From Ruegeria arenilitoris (GTDB taxonomy: Bacteria; Pseudomonadota; Alphaproteobacteria; Rhodobacterales; Rhodobacteraceae): a stretch of DNA of 64,000 nucleotides. Location: assembly GCF_013030265.1 (NCBI RefSeq), contig NZ_WPZQ01000004.1, forward strand, positions 310,001 through 374,000. The letters are read 5' to 3'. The position numbers were made by a program, and so were the translations under genes. Below are positions 24,719 to 32,924 of this stretch, piece after piece; the first letter of the stretch is position 1; each line of letters opens with the position of its first letter. Under the pieces are notes generated by a model, which worked only from the letters and a program-made list of their open reading frames with translations, had not been told where the DNA came from and ran no database searches.

Positions 24719-26094
24719 TGGACGTTGTAATTCTATTCTCCATGGTCATCGGCCTGCTGCTGATCGGTGTTCCGATCGCGGTTGCACTGGGTCTCAGCTC
24801 GACCCTGTTTCTGCTGATGTATTCCGACAGTTCACTGGCATCGGTCGCCGGTACTCTGTTTGAGGCGTTTGAGGGACACTTTACGCTGCTGGCTATCCCG
24901 TTCTTCATCCTGGCGTCGTCTTTCATGACGACCGGTGGTGTGGCCCGCAGGATCATCAGGTTCTCGATTGCCTGCGTGGGGCATTTGCCCGGTGGTCTGG
25001 CAATTGCGGGTGTGTTTGCCTGTATGCTGTTTGCTGCACTGTCCGGTTCGTCCCCGGCGACAGTTGTTGCCATCGGATCCATCGTGATCGCCGGGATGCG
25101 GCAGGTAGGTTATTCCAAGGAATTCGCTGCTGGCGTGATCTGTAACGCGGGCACACTCGGGATTCTGATCCCTCCGTCCATTGTGATGGTGGTCTATGCC
25201 GCTGCTGTCGAAGTTTCGGTTGGCCGGATGTTCCTGGCTGGTGTCATCCCGGGATTACTGGCTGGTCTTATGTTGATGGTCACCATCTACGTCATGGCCA
25301 AGGTCAAGGACCTGCCAAAGGGAGATTGGAAGGGCTGGGGTGAGATCTTTGTTTCGGCACGCGAGGCCGGCTGGGGCCTGTTCCTGATCGTGATCATTCT
25401 TGGCGGGATCTATGGGGGTATCTTTACCCCAACTGAGGCTGCTGCTGTTGCAGCGGTGTATGCATTCTTCATCGCAAGCTTCGTCTACAAGGACATGGGG
25501 CCGCTCAGCACAGCAGAAGGGACACAGAACCTTTCGCTGCTGAAGAAACCATATGCGCTGATCACTGCATTCTTCCATCCCGATACCAAACATACGCTGT
25601 TTGAAGCCGGAAAATTGACCGTGACGCTGTTGTTCGTCATCGCCAACGCGCTCATCCTCAAGCACGTTTTGACGGATGAACAGGTGCCGCAACATATCGC
25701 TGAGGCGATGTTGTCTGCAGGGCTTGGGCCGATCACGTTCCTGATTGTGGTCAACGTGATCCTGTTGATCGGTGGTCAGTTTATGGAGCCTTCAGGCCTG
25801 CTGGTCATCGTCGCACCGCTGGTTTTCCCGATCGCAATCGAACTGAATATTGATCCGATCCATCTGGGTATCATTATGGTGGTGAACATGGAGATCGGGA
25901 TGATCACACCTCCGGTTGGATTGAACTTGTTCGTGACCTCGGGCGTTGCCGGGATGCCAATGATGCGCGTCGTCAAGGCCGCGCTGCCCTTCCTGGCTGT
26001 ACTGTTCGTCTTCCTGATCATGGTCACCTACATCCCATGGCTTTCGACATTCTTGCCGAACACGTTCATGGGGCCGGAAATAGTGACAAACTAG
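24718..26094 (+). CDS. dctM: TRAP transporter large membrane subunit
   Basis: This 458-residue permease has about 12 membrane segments. DctM family motifs are visible: FFILASSFMTTGGVARRIIRF, LSGSSPATVVAIGSIVIAGM, GTLGILIPPSIVMVVYA, GIFTPTEAAAVAAVYAF and MEIGMITPPVGLNLFV. It forms the transport channel with DctQ and receives dicarboxylate from DctP. It ends the dctPQM operon, followed by a terminator. Confidence 0.93.
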   Translation: MDVVILFSMVIGLLLIGVPIAVALGLSSTLFLLMYSDSSLASVAGTLFEAFEGHFTLLAIPFFILASSFMTTGGVARRIIRFSIACVGHLPGGLAIAGVFACMLFAALSGSSPATVVAIGSIVIAGMRQVGYSKEFAAGVICNAGTLGILIPPSIVMVVYAAAVEVSVGRMFLAGVIPGLLAGLMLMVTIYVMAKVKDLPKGDWKGWGEIFVSAREAGWGLFLIVIILGGIYGGIFTPTEAAAVAAVYAFFIASFVYKDMGPLSTAEGTQNLSLLKKPYALITAFFHPDTKHTLFEAGKLTVTLLFVIANALILKHVLTDEQVPQHIAEAMLSAGLGPITFLIVVNVILLIGGQFMEPSGLLVIVAPLVFPIAIELNIDPIHLGIIMVVNMEIGMITPPVGLNLFVTSGVAGMPMMRVVKAALPFLAVLFVFLIMVTYIPWLSTFLPNTFMGPEIVTN

Positions 26095-26111
26095 GAAATC
26101 ACGTTCCGTAT

Positions 26112-26138
26112 TCAGGGCCGGTTTAAAACCGGCCCTGA
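26112..26138 (+). terminator. Terminator between dctM and the convergent glycosyltransferase
   Basis: A perfect stem TCAGGGCCGG with CCGGCCCTGA around a TTTAAAA loop, followed by CTGTTTG. It probably serves both convergent genes. Confidence 0.75.
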
Positions 26139-26150
26139 CTGTTTGAAAGA

Positions 26151-26960
26151 TCAGCTGCCATATTTTTGCAGATAATCGGCCACCCAGCCGATACCACCGT
26201 AGGCGTGCCGCCGCCCGATACTCCAATAGCCGATATCGTCATTCACCAGCTCATCGGGGTTTGGCCGGCCATGAAAGATCACGATCTTCGGCCGGTCTGG
26301 AAGTTTGCGATAGGTCTTAAAAATCAGGCCAAAAGGCCAATAGGGCACCAGATGGACAAGCCCGATGCACCAATTCTTGGGATAGCACTTGCGCTTGTAA
26401 GCCAGTTTGGACACGTAGTTCTGGTCATTCCCATATTCGTTATGATGCTTTGCTGCATCGAAATCATCGTACAAATGGAATTGCTCGGAAGGAACGAAAC
26501 CAACGACCGAGGAATTCCCCCGTGTAACCTGATTCATGAACCCCGGAACCAGATCCCAGAATGCAGCCGGGATCATGCGCCAGAGCAAACCGCGGAACTT
26601 GGGCATCAGGTACAGACCGCCCTTATCCCGAACTATTTTCAACAATGGTGTCAGATCGCCTGTCACCATGATGTCGAGATCCAGAAACAGCGCTGCATCA
26701 TATCCTTCGACGATACGTCTGTCGAACATGAGGACCTTTGGAAACTTGCCATATTCCCAATTGGACTGGGCCATCTGAGGGAAGTCGAGGGGGCGGCATT
26801 TGATCCCCGAATCCAGACCTTCGAAATTGTCGGTTATACAAATGAAGTCGTGATCGACCTGCAGATGATCGCTGACCGCACGATGGAGCATGTTGACATA
26901 TTCGTTGCCATACATCGTACCCCACTTCATGCAGACAACGCAGAACTTCTGACGCGACAT
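26151..26960 (-). CDS. Glycosyltransferase-like protein (GT-A fold)
   Basis: This 269-residue soluble protein has a GT-A nucleotide-sugar fold signature: an N-terminal KFCVVCMKWGTMYGNEYVNML strand-loop, and FLDLDIMVTGDLTPLL containing the D-x-D metal-binding motif (about residues 91-100). The C-terminal half has IGLVHLVPYWPFG and IVIFHGRPNPDEL. Similar proteins are common in Rhodobacteraceae, where they may modify lipopolysaccharide or capsule. The acceptor is unknown. It stands alone, convergent with dctM. Confidence 0.7.
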   Translation of the reverse strand: MSRQKFCVVCMKWGTMYGNEYVNMLHRAVSDHLQVDHDFICITDNFEGLDSGIKCRPLDFPQMAQSNWEYGKFPKVLMFDRRIVEGYDAALFLDLDIMVTGDLTPLLKIVRDKGGLYLMPKFRGLLWRMIPAAFWDLVPGFMNQVTRGNSSVVGFVPSEQFHLYDDFDAAKHHNEYGNDQNYVSKLAYKRKCYPKNWCIGLVHLVPYWPFGLIFKTYRKLPDRPKIVIFHGRPNPDELVNDDIGYWSIGRRHAYGGIGWVADYLQKYGS

Positions 26961-27200
26961 GCTCTGAGCCTCTTATGATCTCATTCTTCAAAACGGCCTG
27001 TTTTCCGCGCCTTGCGGGGTTCAGACTCAAACTTTTTGGGTGTCTAACATCAAAATATTGTGTTCGTCCAAGATTGATTGATGACGGCTACTTTGGGGCC
27101 CCAATGTTCCTTGGTATCAGGACGTAATAGTCTCGGGTTTCGCAAAGCTTTGTCGCTTGCTGACCTTGCAATTTCGGTTTCTGTTTATAACTGAAGAGCA

Positions 27201-27244
27201 GAGGACGACCTCCCCATCACGGGATATCATTCGGGACGACCCGA
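27201..27244 (+). promoter_or_regulatory. Guanidine-II (mini-ykkC) riboswitch
   Basis: Two short hairpins share the conserved ACGA loop (family consensus ACGR): GAGG-ACGA-CCTC at 27201-27212 and TCGGG-ACGA-CCCGA at 27231-27244, separated by 18 bases. The second ends eight bases before the GAGG ribosome site of the Gdx gene. This is the defining layout of guanidine-II riboswitches, which bind one guanidinium in each loop and free the ribosome site. A -10-like TATAAC lies at 27186-27191. Confidence 0.9.
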
Positions 27245-27263
27245 GCTGATTTGAGGTCTCTTC

Positions 27264-27575
27264 ATGCCTTGGATTTATCTTCTTTTTGCAGGTCTGCTCG
27301 AAATCGTTTGGGCTGTAGCCATGAAGCAGTCGGCGGGTTTCACACGTTTGTGGCCCACCGCTATCATGGGTGTTTCAATGGTGGGGTCTTTTGGCTTATT
27401 GGCTTTGTCGATGCGCACGCTGCCGCTTGGGACGGCCTATGTGATCTGGACCGGGATCGGCGCGGTTGGTGCATTCCTCGTGGGTGTGATGCTTTTGGGT
27501 GAAGCGTTGACGCCAATGCGCATTTTGGCGGCTGTCTTGATCGTGGTGGGGTTGATCACGATGAAGCTGGCCTGA
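27264..27575 (+). CDS. gdx: Guanidinium exporter of the SMR family (Gdx, formerly SugE)
   Basis: This 103-residue, four-helix small multidrug resistance protein carries the central glutamate E13 (LFAGLLEIVWAVAMK) and the Gdx-subtype signature GTAYVIWTGIGAVGAF. Gdx proteins form antiparallel dimers that exchange guanidinium for protons and detoxify guanidine. The upstream guanidine-II riboswitch confirms the subtype. The ribosome site is GAGG at 27253-27256. A stable hairpin (27588-27621) follows before the next gene, a cytosine-deaminase-like enzyme. Confidence 0.93.
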   Translation: MPWIYLLFAGLLEIVWAVAMKQSAGFTRLWPTAIMGVSMVGSFGLLALSMRTLPLGTAYVIWTGIGAVGAFLVGVMLLGEALTPMRILAAVLIVVGLITMKLA

Positions 27576-27587
27576 TGTCTGATGCAA

Positions 27588-27621
27588 CCTGCCGTTGACC
27601 GCTGAGCGGGTATTCGGCAGG
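27588..27621 (+). repeat. Hairpin after gdx
   Basis: CCTGCCG and CGGCAGG pair over 34 bases with an inner CGC/GCG helix. No U-tract follows, so it may slow but not stop transcription into the deaminase gene. Confidence 0.45.
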
Positions 27622-27653
27622 CTGCACTGAAAGCCATTGGAGCCGTACCACTC

Positions 27654-28100
27654 ATGCTGAACGAAACTGACGCACAAATGCTGCGAATTGCCTATGAAGA
27701 AGCCAAAGCTGGTTTTGACGAAGGTGGTTGCCCGATCGGTTCTGTTCTTGCGCGTGCAGGGCAGGTGGTTGCGCAGGGCCGCAATCAACGTGTGCAGAAG
27801 GGCGATCCTATCGCTCATGGTGAGATGGATGCCCTGCGCAAGGCCGGGCGGCAAAAAAGCTATCGCGACACCGTGCTTTATACTTCGCTGTCACCTTGCA
27901 TGATGTGCGCAGGTACCATCGTTCAGTTTGGTATTCCGCGAGTAGTCATCGGTGACACTGTGAATTTCGGGGGCAATGAAGAGTTTCTGCGTCAGCGCGG
28001 GGTTGAGGTCATCCTGGCGGAAGATCCTGATTGCATTGCCTTGATGCGGCGCTTCATCGACGAGAAGCCCGAGTTATGGGCAGAAGATATAGCTGAATAA
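27654..28100 (+). CDS. Cytosine deaminase-type nucleobase deaminase (yeast Fcy1-like)
   Basis: This 148-residue enzyme is of the zinc-dependent CDA/dCMP/TadA fold: HGEMDAL holds the zinc histidine and proton-shuttle glutamate, and SLSPCMMCAG holds the two zinc cysteines. Several segments recall yeast cytosine deaminase Fcy1 strongly: YEEAKAGFDEGGCPIG, IPRVVIGDTVNFGG and a C-terminal FIDEKPELWAEDIAE. It would convert cytosine to uracil; a TadA role is unlikely because the tRNA-binding pattern is absent. It follows gdx by 78 bases on the same strand and may share the guanidine riboswitch transcript. A related amidine or guanidine-derived substrate is a possibility, inferred only from position. 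Confidence 0.85.
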   Translation: MLNETDAQMLRIAYEEAKAGFDEGGCPIGSVLARAGQVVAQGRNQRVQKGDPIAHGEMDALRKAGRQKSYRDTVLYTSLSPCMMCAGTIVQFGIPRVVIGDTVNFGGNEEFLRQRGVEVILAEDPDCIALMRRFIDEKPELWAEDIAE

Positions 28101-28122
28101 GGCCGTTCGATCCTTGAAGCGG

Positions 28123-28872
28123 TTACGCGCCTTCGAGTGCGCGAATGATGCCCGAGAAATCCTCTGCCTTCAGGCTCGCACCACCAACCAGTGCGCCATC
28201 AACATTTGATACACCAAAGATCTCGGCCGCGTTGGAGGGTTTAACCGAGCCACCGTAGAGAAGCCGGACAGAGCGACCCACGCCCTCACCAAAGCGGCGC
28301 TCCAATCGCGCACGCATGAAGTCGTGAACCTCACCGATTTCTTCCAGCGTAGGAACTTTGCCGGTGCCGATTGCCCAGATCGGCTCGTAAGCCACCACGA
28401 GGTTTTCGCCAGTCGACTGATCCGGAATTGAACCGGACATCTGACCGCCGATAATATCCAGCGTGTTCGCCGCCTCACGTTGCTCAAGGCTTTCCCCAAC
28501 GCAAATAATTGTAGTCAGGCCTGCATCCATTGCCGTGCGTGCTTTGGCCCGAACATCTTCGTTTTGCTCACCGTGATCTTCACGACGTTCAGAGTGACCG
28601 AGAATGACCGAGTTGGCACCTGTATCTTTCAACATTTCAGCACTTAGATCGCCTGTATGCGCACCAGAGGTGGCTGCGTGACAATCCTGTCCGCCGACAG
28701 CGATTCCAGTATGGTGAACCGTTTGAGAGGCCCGGTGCAGCAAAGTGGCCGGAGGGCAGATCAGGATGTCTACGGACGGATCCGGAAATGTATGAGCCAG
28801 TGATTCCAACTCGGCCAGCGCAGGTCCGGTGCCGTTCATCTTCCAGTTGCCTGCCGCCAGTTTGCGCCGCAT
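28123..28872 (-). CDS. tpiA: Triosephosphate isomerase
   Basis: This 249-residue TIM-barrel enzyme interconverts dihydroxyacetone phosphate and glyceraldehyde 3-phosphate. All active-site pieces are present: K11 in AGNWKMNG, the histidine in ILGHSERR, and the glutamate in VAYEPIWAIGTG, followed by the phosphate loop in LLYGGSVKPSNA and GALVGGASL. Length is standard. It is a stand-alone gene, convergent with the deaminase gene. Confidence 0.96.
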   Translation of the reverse strand: MRRKLAAGNWKMNGTGPALAELESLAHTFPDPSVDILICPPATLLHRASQTVHHTGIAVGGQDCHAATSGAHTGDLSAEMLKDTGANSVILGHSERREDHGEQNEDVRAKARTAMDAGLTTIICVGESLEQREAANTLDIIGGQMSGSIPDQSTGENLVVAYEPIWAIGTGKVPTLEEIGEVHDFMRARLERRFGEGVGRSVRLLYGGSVKPSNAAEIFGVSNVDGALVGGASLKAEDFSGIIRALEGA

Positions 28873-28996
28873 GTCGGTATCTCCCTGATCTTTTTAATGT
28901 CTTTAAGCCAGTTAACATCGTGCGCGGGTGCTGACAATTCCGCTTGCGAAAGGAATGTCTAAACGGCAGTTTGCCCGCGCAAAAGGTAAGAGCAGA

Positions 28997-29911
28997 ATGA
29001 TCGATAATCTTGACCTCAAAAAACTGGATTTGCGCGATCCGGTAGAACTGAACCGATTGGCAACTGCAGTAAGCGAAGTTGGTTTTCTGACCATTAAAAA
29101 TACCGGGCTGGATGCCGAAAGGATCGGTCAGCTAATTGATGCCTATCGAAATTTTTTCCGCATGCCAGAAACGTTCAAACGAAGCGTAGATATGGCACGC
29201 ACCGGGGCGAACCGAGGGTGGGGTGCGCCACAATCTGAACAGGTCGATCCAAATGCAAACCCCGACTACAAAGAGGTGTTCGATTGTGGGTACGAGTTAC
29301 CCCCAGGCAATCGCTATACCGGCAGTGGTTTGAGCGTCTATGCACCTAATCTCTGGCCAGATGGTCTGTCGGAGTTTCGGGAGACTGTTCAAAGCTATTA
29401 TGCCGATGCATGTGGTGTTGCGATGCGAGTTCTCCGGGCGATCGCTGTTTCTCTGGGGCGTGACGCGGCAAGCTTCGATACCGCTTTTGACACTCCGATG
29501 GCTTTGTTGCGTGGCAACTTTTATCCGGAACGCCCTGATTGGGCAGGAGAAAAAGACTTTGGGATTGCTGCACATACAGACTATGGCTGCCTGACATTAT
29601 TGGCGACCGACGGAAACTCTGGCCTCGAAGTTCAAATGCCAAATGGCACATGGGAAGGCGTGAATGCCGCGCCGGGAACTTTTGTGATCAACTTTGGTGA
29701 GATGCTTGAGTTCTGGACGGCCGGGCAGGTCAAGGCAACGTTACATCGGGTCAGGGGCGGGCAGGAAGAACGCATATCTGTGCCGCTGTTCTTTAACCCA
29801 TCTTATGACACCAACGTAGCCCCACCGGGTTCCGACAGGTCGATCAGCGCCGGAGAACACCTGACCCGCCGGTTCAATGAAACCTATGTCCATCTGCAGG
29901 AAAACGCTTAG
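28997..29911 (+). CDS. 2-oxoglutarate/Fe(II) oxygenase, isopenicillin-N-synthase-like
   Basis: This 304-residue enzyme has an N-terminal DIOX_N domain and the 2OG-FeII_Oxy core. The iron ligands are H and D in AAHTDYG and H in TLHRV; the arginine of the RxS motif that binds 2-oxoglutarate is in ERISVPLF. Relatives include gibberellin and flavonoid oxidases and bacterial enzymes of unknown substrate. The start at 28997 (MIDNLDLKKL) follows AAGG; the frame is open 23 codons further upstream. It converges on the IscA-like gene, overlapping its stop region by four bases. Confidence 0.82.
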   Translation: MIDNLDLKKLDLRDPVELNRLATAVSEVGFLTIKNTGLDAERIGQLIDAYRNFFRMPETFKRSVDMARTGANRGWGAPQSEQVDPNANPDYKEVFDCGYELPPGNRYTGSGLSVYAPNLWPDGLSEFRETVQSYYADACGVAMRVLRAIAVSLGRDAASFDTAFDTPMALLRGNFYPERPDWAGEKDFGIAAHTDYGCLTLLATDGNSGLEVQMPNGTWEGVNAAPGTFVINFGEMLEFWTAGQVKATLHRVRGGQEERISVPLFFNPSYDTNVAPPGSDRSISAGEHLTRRFNETYVHLQENA

Positions 29912-30273
29912 CGCTGAACAGCCAGGTTTTCGTCGAATTTGATGGATTCACCGCAGCCACATGCGTCGACGACATTCGGATTCTTGAACTTGAACCCGGA
30001 CTCCAGCAGGGAAACCTCGTAGTCGATTTCGGTCCCGAACAGGAACATTTGCGCCATCGGGGCAATCATGACCTTTGCGCCATCCTGTTCGACCACTTCG
30101 TCGTTCGGATCGGCCTCATCTACGTAGTCCATGGTGTATTCCATGCCTGCGCATCCGCCCTTCTTGACGCCAATGCGCAACCCGGCATGCCCACCTGATG
30201 TCATCAGGCGAACAATCTGCTCTGCAGCCTTTGGCGTTATGGTCACGGCTTGTTTGCCGGGAATGCCGAACAT
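29908..30273 (-). CDS. HesB/IscA-type iron-sulfur carrier (SufA/ErpA-like)
   Basis: This 121-residue A-type carrier receives Fe-S clusters and passes them to target enzymes. The three cluster cysteines are in GGCAGMEY and CGCGESI. The start at 30273 (MFGIPGKQAV) follows GGAG with six-base spacing. Rhodobacteraceae use SUF as main Fe-S system, and a SufT-like gene is nearby at 31122. The main suf operon is not in this window. Confidence 0.88.
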   Translation of the reverse strand: MFGIPGKQAVTITPKAAEQIVRLMTSGGHAGLRIGVKKGGCAGMEYTMDYVDEADPNDEVVEQDGAKVMIAPMAQMFLFGTEIDYEVSLLESGFKFKNPNVVDACGCGESIKFDENLAVQR

Positions 30274-30483
30274 AGTGGTCTCCGTTGTCGCGCGTTGTAT
30301 CCAATTTAAGTCTGACACCGGTCGGGCTCAAGAGAGAGCATTCAAGTTGGCTTAACTTTCTTAGTATGTGATCGAATTCCTTTTCTTGCATCAACGTCAC
30401 GTGTCACATTAGCGTGGCTTTAAGCTTCTTTCGTGGAGGCGATATTTTGAAGGCAGTTTGTCGAAGAAGAGGCGGTTTTAGAG

Positions 30484-30822
30484 ATGGAACAAAAAGTAGT
30501 GACACAGGTGGCGCGTGCATTGGCAGGACTGTCGTGCCTGGCATTGATTGGAATGGCCAGCACCGCATCGGCAACAGGTGCCGAGAAGACCCATCCCGTC
30601 AATTGCGCCACGGCAGAAGGTGACCTGCGTGCGATCGCAGCGGAAAAGAAACATGCTGAGGATCAGCAGGCTGAAAGCGTTTTTGCGATTACGCCTGCCG
30701 GTGCATTGCTGGGATTGGTTTCCGGTACTGAAAACAAGAGACTGGAAATGTTATCAGGGGATTACGTCAAAAAGCTCGACGAACGTTCTGCTGAAATCAA
30801 GGAGACTTGCGGGATAAAATGA
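30484..30822 (+). CDS. Small secreted protein of unknown function
   Basis: This 112-residue protein has an N-terminal hydrophobic signal segment (LAGLSCLALIGMASTASA), cleaved near residue 31. The mature part is small, helical and charged with two cysteines (NCATAEGDL near its start and ETCGIK at the end), which could form a disulfide in the periplasm. The cysteine in the signal region does not fit a lipobox well. A GAGG-containing stretch precedes the start. Not recognised. Confidence 0.6.
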   Translation: MEQKVVTQVARALAGLSCLALIGMASTASATGAEKTHPVNCATAEGDLRAIAAEKKHAEDQQAESVFAITPAGALLGLVSGTENKRLEMLSGDYVKKLDERSAEIKETCGIK

Positions 30823-30847
30823 TATCGCGCGACTGCTGGCTAGGGTC

Positions 30848-31050
30848 AAAAAAAGGACCGCTCTCGGGCAAGAGCGGTCCTGAATTCCGGGCTCGCCTTC
30901 CAGGGGGATAGCAAGCGGTCACTGAGCCCACGCACCAAATAAACTCTGCTTACGTATCAACGACATGTGCGTCAGGACCGATTGCCCGTCGCGGACGAGA
31001 TACTTGCTCAGGCGGTGCAGTTAAGTTGTCCGATTTCTATGTGACAGAAA
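30848..31050 (-). ncRNA. Candidate minus-strand small RNA with strong terminator
   Basis: The 299-base gap between two genes contains a perfect 11-pair hairpin (AGGACCGCTCT with AGAGCGGTCCT, 30854-30881). Its A-tract on the left becomes eight T residues on the minus strand, making a strong terminator for leftward transcription. No minus-strand gene lies between it and the sufT gene's own hairpin at 31059-31082. The sequence between has further pairing, such as GGGCTC with GAGCCC and ACGCAC with GTGCGT. Together this suggests an independent small RNA of up to about 200 bases. It does not match SRP, tmRNA or 6S RNA as far as I can tell. The 5' end is a guess. Confidence 0.45.
30854..30881 (-). 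terminator. Terminator on the minus strand
   Basis: Eleven-pair stem, six-base loop (TGCCCG on the minus strand), then a run of eight T. On the plus strand there is no T-tract, so it is not a good terminator for the 30484 gene. Confidence 0.8.
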
Positions 31051-31058
31051 TCCCAAGA

Positions 31059-31082
31059 AACGGTAACGCACAGATTACCGTT
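31059..31082 (-). terminator. Hairpin terminator after sufT, probably bidirectional
   Basis: AACGGTAA and TTACCGTT form an eight-pair stem with an eight-base loop; TTTT follows on the plus strand and TTCTT on the minus strand. Confidence 0.6.
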
Positions 31083-31121
31083 TTATGACAAGGGCCTGTT
31101 TTTTGTGGATAAATGCGTATC

Positions 31122-31484
31122 CTACATGAAGCCAAGCTCGAGGCGGGCTTCGTCCGACATCATTTCCATTCCCCAGGGTGGTTCCCAGGTCAGTTCAACG
31201 TCGACTTCCTTTACACCTGCTACTGGCTCGATCGCCTCGACGATCCAACCGGGCATGTCGCCCGCAACCGGACAACCCGGAGCGGTTAGCGTCATGATGA
31301 CTTTGACGGCATTATCTTCGGCAATATCAATCGTATAGATCAAACCCAGATCATAGATGTTTACCGGAATTTCCGGGTCAAACACTGTTCTGCAAGCCTC
31401 GACCACTGGATCATACAGTGGGTGTTCCACGGATGAAGGCGCAATCAGCGGCGTACCTTCAAGATGTTCACTTGGGTGGGTCAT
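31122..31484 (-). CDS. sufT: SufT/DUF59 family Fe-S assembly protein
   Basis: This 120-residue MIP18-type protein contains the DUF59 core (VFDPEIPVNIYDLGLIYTIDI, then LTAPGCPVAGDMPGWI with the conserved TxxGCP cysteine) and the C-terminal VELTWEPPWGMEMMSDEARLELG. Family members take part in Fe-S cluster maturation. The start at 31484 follows GAGG. It is monocistronic here; the nearby IscA-type gene has a related role. Confidence 0.88.
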   Translation of the reverse strand: MTHPSEHLEGTPLIAPSSVEHPLYDPVVEACRTVFDPEIPVNIYDLGLIYTIDIAEDNAVKVIMTLTAPGCPVAGDMPGWIVEAIEPVAGVKEVDVELTWEPPWGMEMMSDEARLELGFM

Positions 31485-31580
31485 TGAAGCCTCGGGTCTG
31501 TTACCTGAGAATTTATATAGGGAAAGCCTTAGGCAGCGTCCAGAGGGGCAATGGCGCCCGAAACCGGGCGCCAAAGCAAT

Positions 31581-31862
31581 TTAGTCGTTAATGTCGTGGT
31601 TGAAGGTTTTCACCTGTCCATGCGGTAGGGCGAACATGCGGCGCAATACCAACCACGCGACCAGCGACAGCACTGCGAAGATCAACAGCAAAATCGGGAG
31701 CGATGGTGTAACCCCAGGGATGATCAGCAGTATCCCTGTGATGGCCGCCCCGATTGCAAAGCCCAAAAAGATGAACCCGGGCAGAATGACCTCAAGAATA
31801 CCGACTGCGAGAGCTCCGGCCAACCAGAGCCACCAGGTTAGCCAGAAGGGATCAGCCATCAT
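31581..31862 (-). CDS. NfeD-like short membrane protein
   Basis: This 93-residue protein has two or three hydrophobic segments (about residues 7-25, 27-47, 50-72) with the NfeD pattern LEVILPGFIFLGFAIGAAITGILL. It overlaps the end of the SPFH gene by four bases. Short NfeD proteins pair with stomatin-like proteins in membrane quality control. It corresponds to the NfeD1b/YbbK-partner type without the protease or OB domain. Confidence 0.85.
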   Translation of the reverse strand: MMADPFWLTWWLWLAGALAVGILEVILPGFIFLGFAIGAAITGILLIIPGVTPSLPILLLIFAVLSLVAWLVLRRMFALPHGQVKTFNHDIND

Positions 31863-32749
31863 TTGCCTCCTTTCAGCATTTTGAAGGCGTCACCAAACGC
31901 TTCAAGTGCATTCGCAGGAACAACGATGGTTTGTTTGCCGGTGCCGTTACCCAATGCGTTCAGCGATTCAACCTGTTTCAATGCTACCTGATATTGCGCA
32001 GCCTCGATGCCATTATCCTGAATGGCCTTGGCCACAACACCGGTTGCATAAGCTTCGGCTTCGGCCTGAATACGGCGGGCCTTGGCGGTTTGTTCGGCCG
32101 CATAAAGCTCGGCATCGGCATGAAGCTCGACTGCGCGTTTCTGACCTTCTGCTTCGGTAACCTGCGCACGACGGGCACGTTCTGCATTCAGCTGCTGTAG
32201 CATTGCGTCACGAGTTGCCTGGTCCAGGTTCACGTCCAGAATCTCGGCACGGGTGACTTCGATCCCCCAGTCATCGACTGCGGTTTCCACGCTTTCTTGA
32301 ATGCGGGTAATCAACTGCGCACGGTTCGACTGAACTTCGTCGAGGTCCATCTTACCAATTTCGGCACGTACAATACCTGCCACGGTGGTCGCGATAGCGC
32401 CGTCTACGTCACGAATGCGGTAAACTGTCTTTTCCGGCTCAAGAATGCGGTAGAAGACCGATGTATCGATCTGTACCAGAACGTTGTCCTTGGTGATTGC
32501 GTCCTGTGTAGCATTCGGCAACTGGCGTTCCAGAATGGATATCTTGTGACGCGCAACATCCAGAAATGGAACAATAAAGTTAATGCCCGGGCCAAGCACC
32601 GAATGCAGTCGCCCGAACCGTTCGACCACATATTTTTCGGATTGCGGAACGATTTTGATGCCTTTCAGGACGACAATGATGATCAGCACTGCCGCCAGAA
32701 GGTAAATTATGTTTGATGTGAGCAGTCCGATAATCTGGTCTTCTGTCAT
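31859..32749 (-). CDS. SPFH/stomatin-like membrane protein (QmcA type)
   Basis: This 296-residue protein has one N-terminal membrane anchor (about residues 11-30) and an SPFH/Band 7 domain (VPQSEKYVVERFGRLHSVLGPGINFIVPFLDVARHKISILERQLP), then a long helical region rich in alanine and charged residues (RARRAQVTEAEGQKRAVELHADAE). Such proteins form large ring-like assemblies in membrane microdomains with NfeD partners and influence membrane protein turnover. It is the first gene of the two-gene operon. Confidence 0.92.
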   Translation of the reverse strand: MTEDQIIGLLTSNIIYLLAAVLIIIVVLKGIKIVPQSEKYVVERFGRLHSVLGPGINFIVPFLDVARHKISILERQLPNATQDAITKDNVLVQIDTSVFYRILEPEKTVYRIRDVDGAIATTVAGIVRAEIGKMDLDEVQSNRAQLITRIQESVETAVDDWGIEVTRAEILDVNLDQATRDAMLQQLNAERARRAQVTEAEGQKRAVELHADAELYAAEQTAKARRIQAEAEAYATGVVAKAIQDNGIEAAQYQVALKQVESLNALGNGTGKQTIVVPANALEAFGDAFKMLKGGK

Positions 32750-32924
32750 ATCTGTCCTCGTTTATTGTGTACGACGGTATACATCTGGGGATTGAGTCGT
32801 GAATTTTCAACTCTGGTATGGATGGAATGCGACCGGAATCATATGCGTGAAATCGGTAAAGTAGTGGGGAATTTGTTGTTTGTGACCGCTTTGCATCCCG
32901 ATCTGGTTGCGCTATCGGGGCGGG

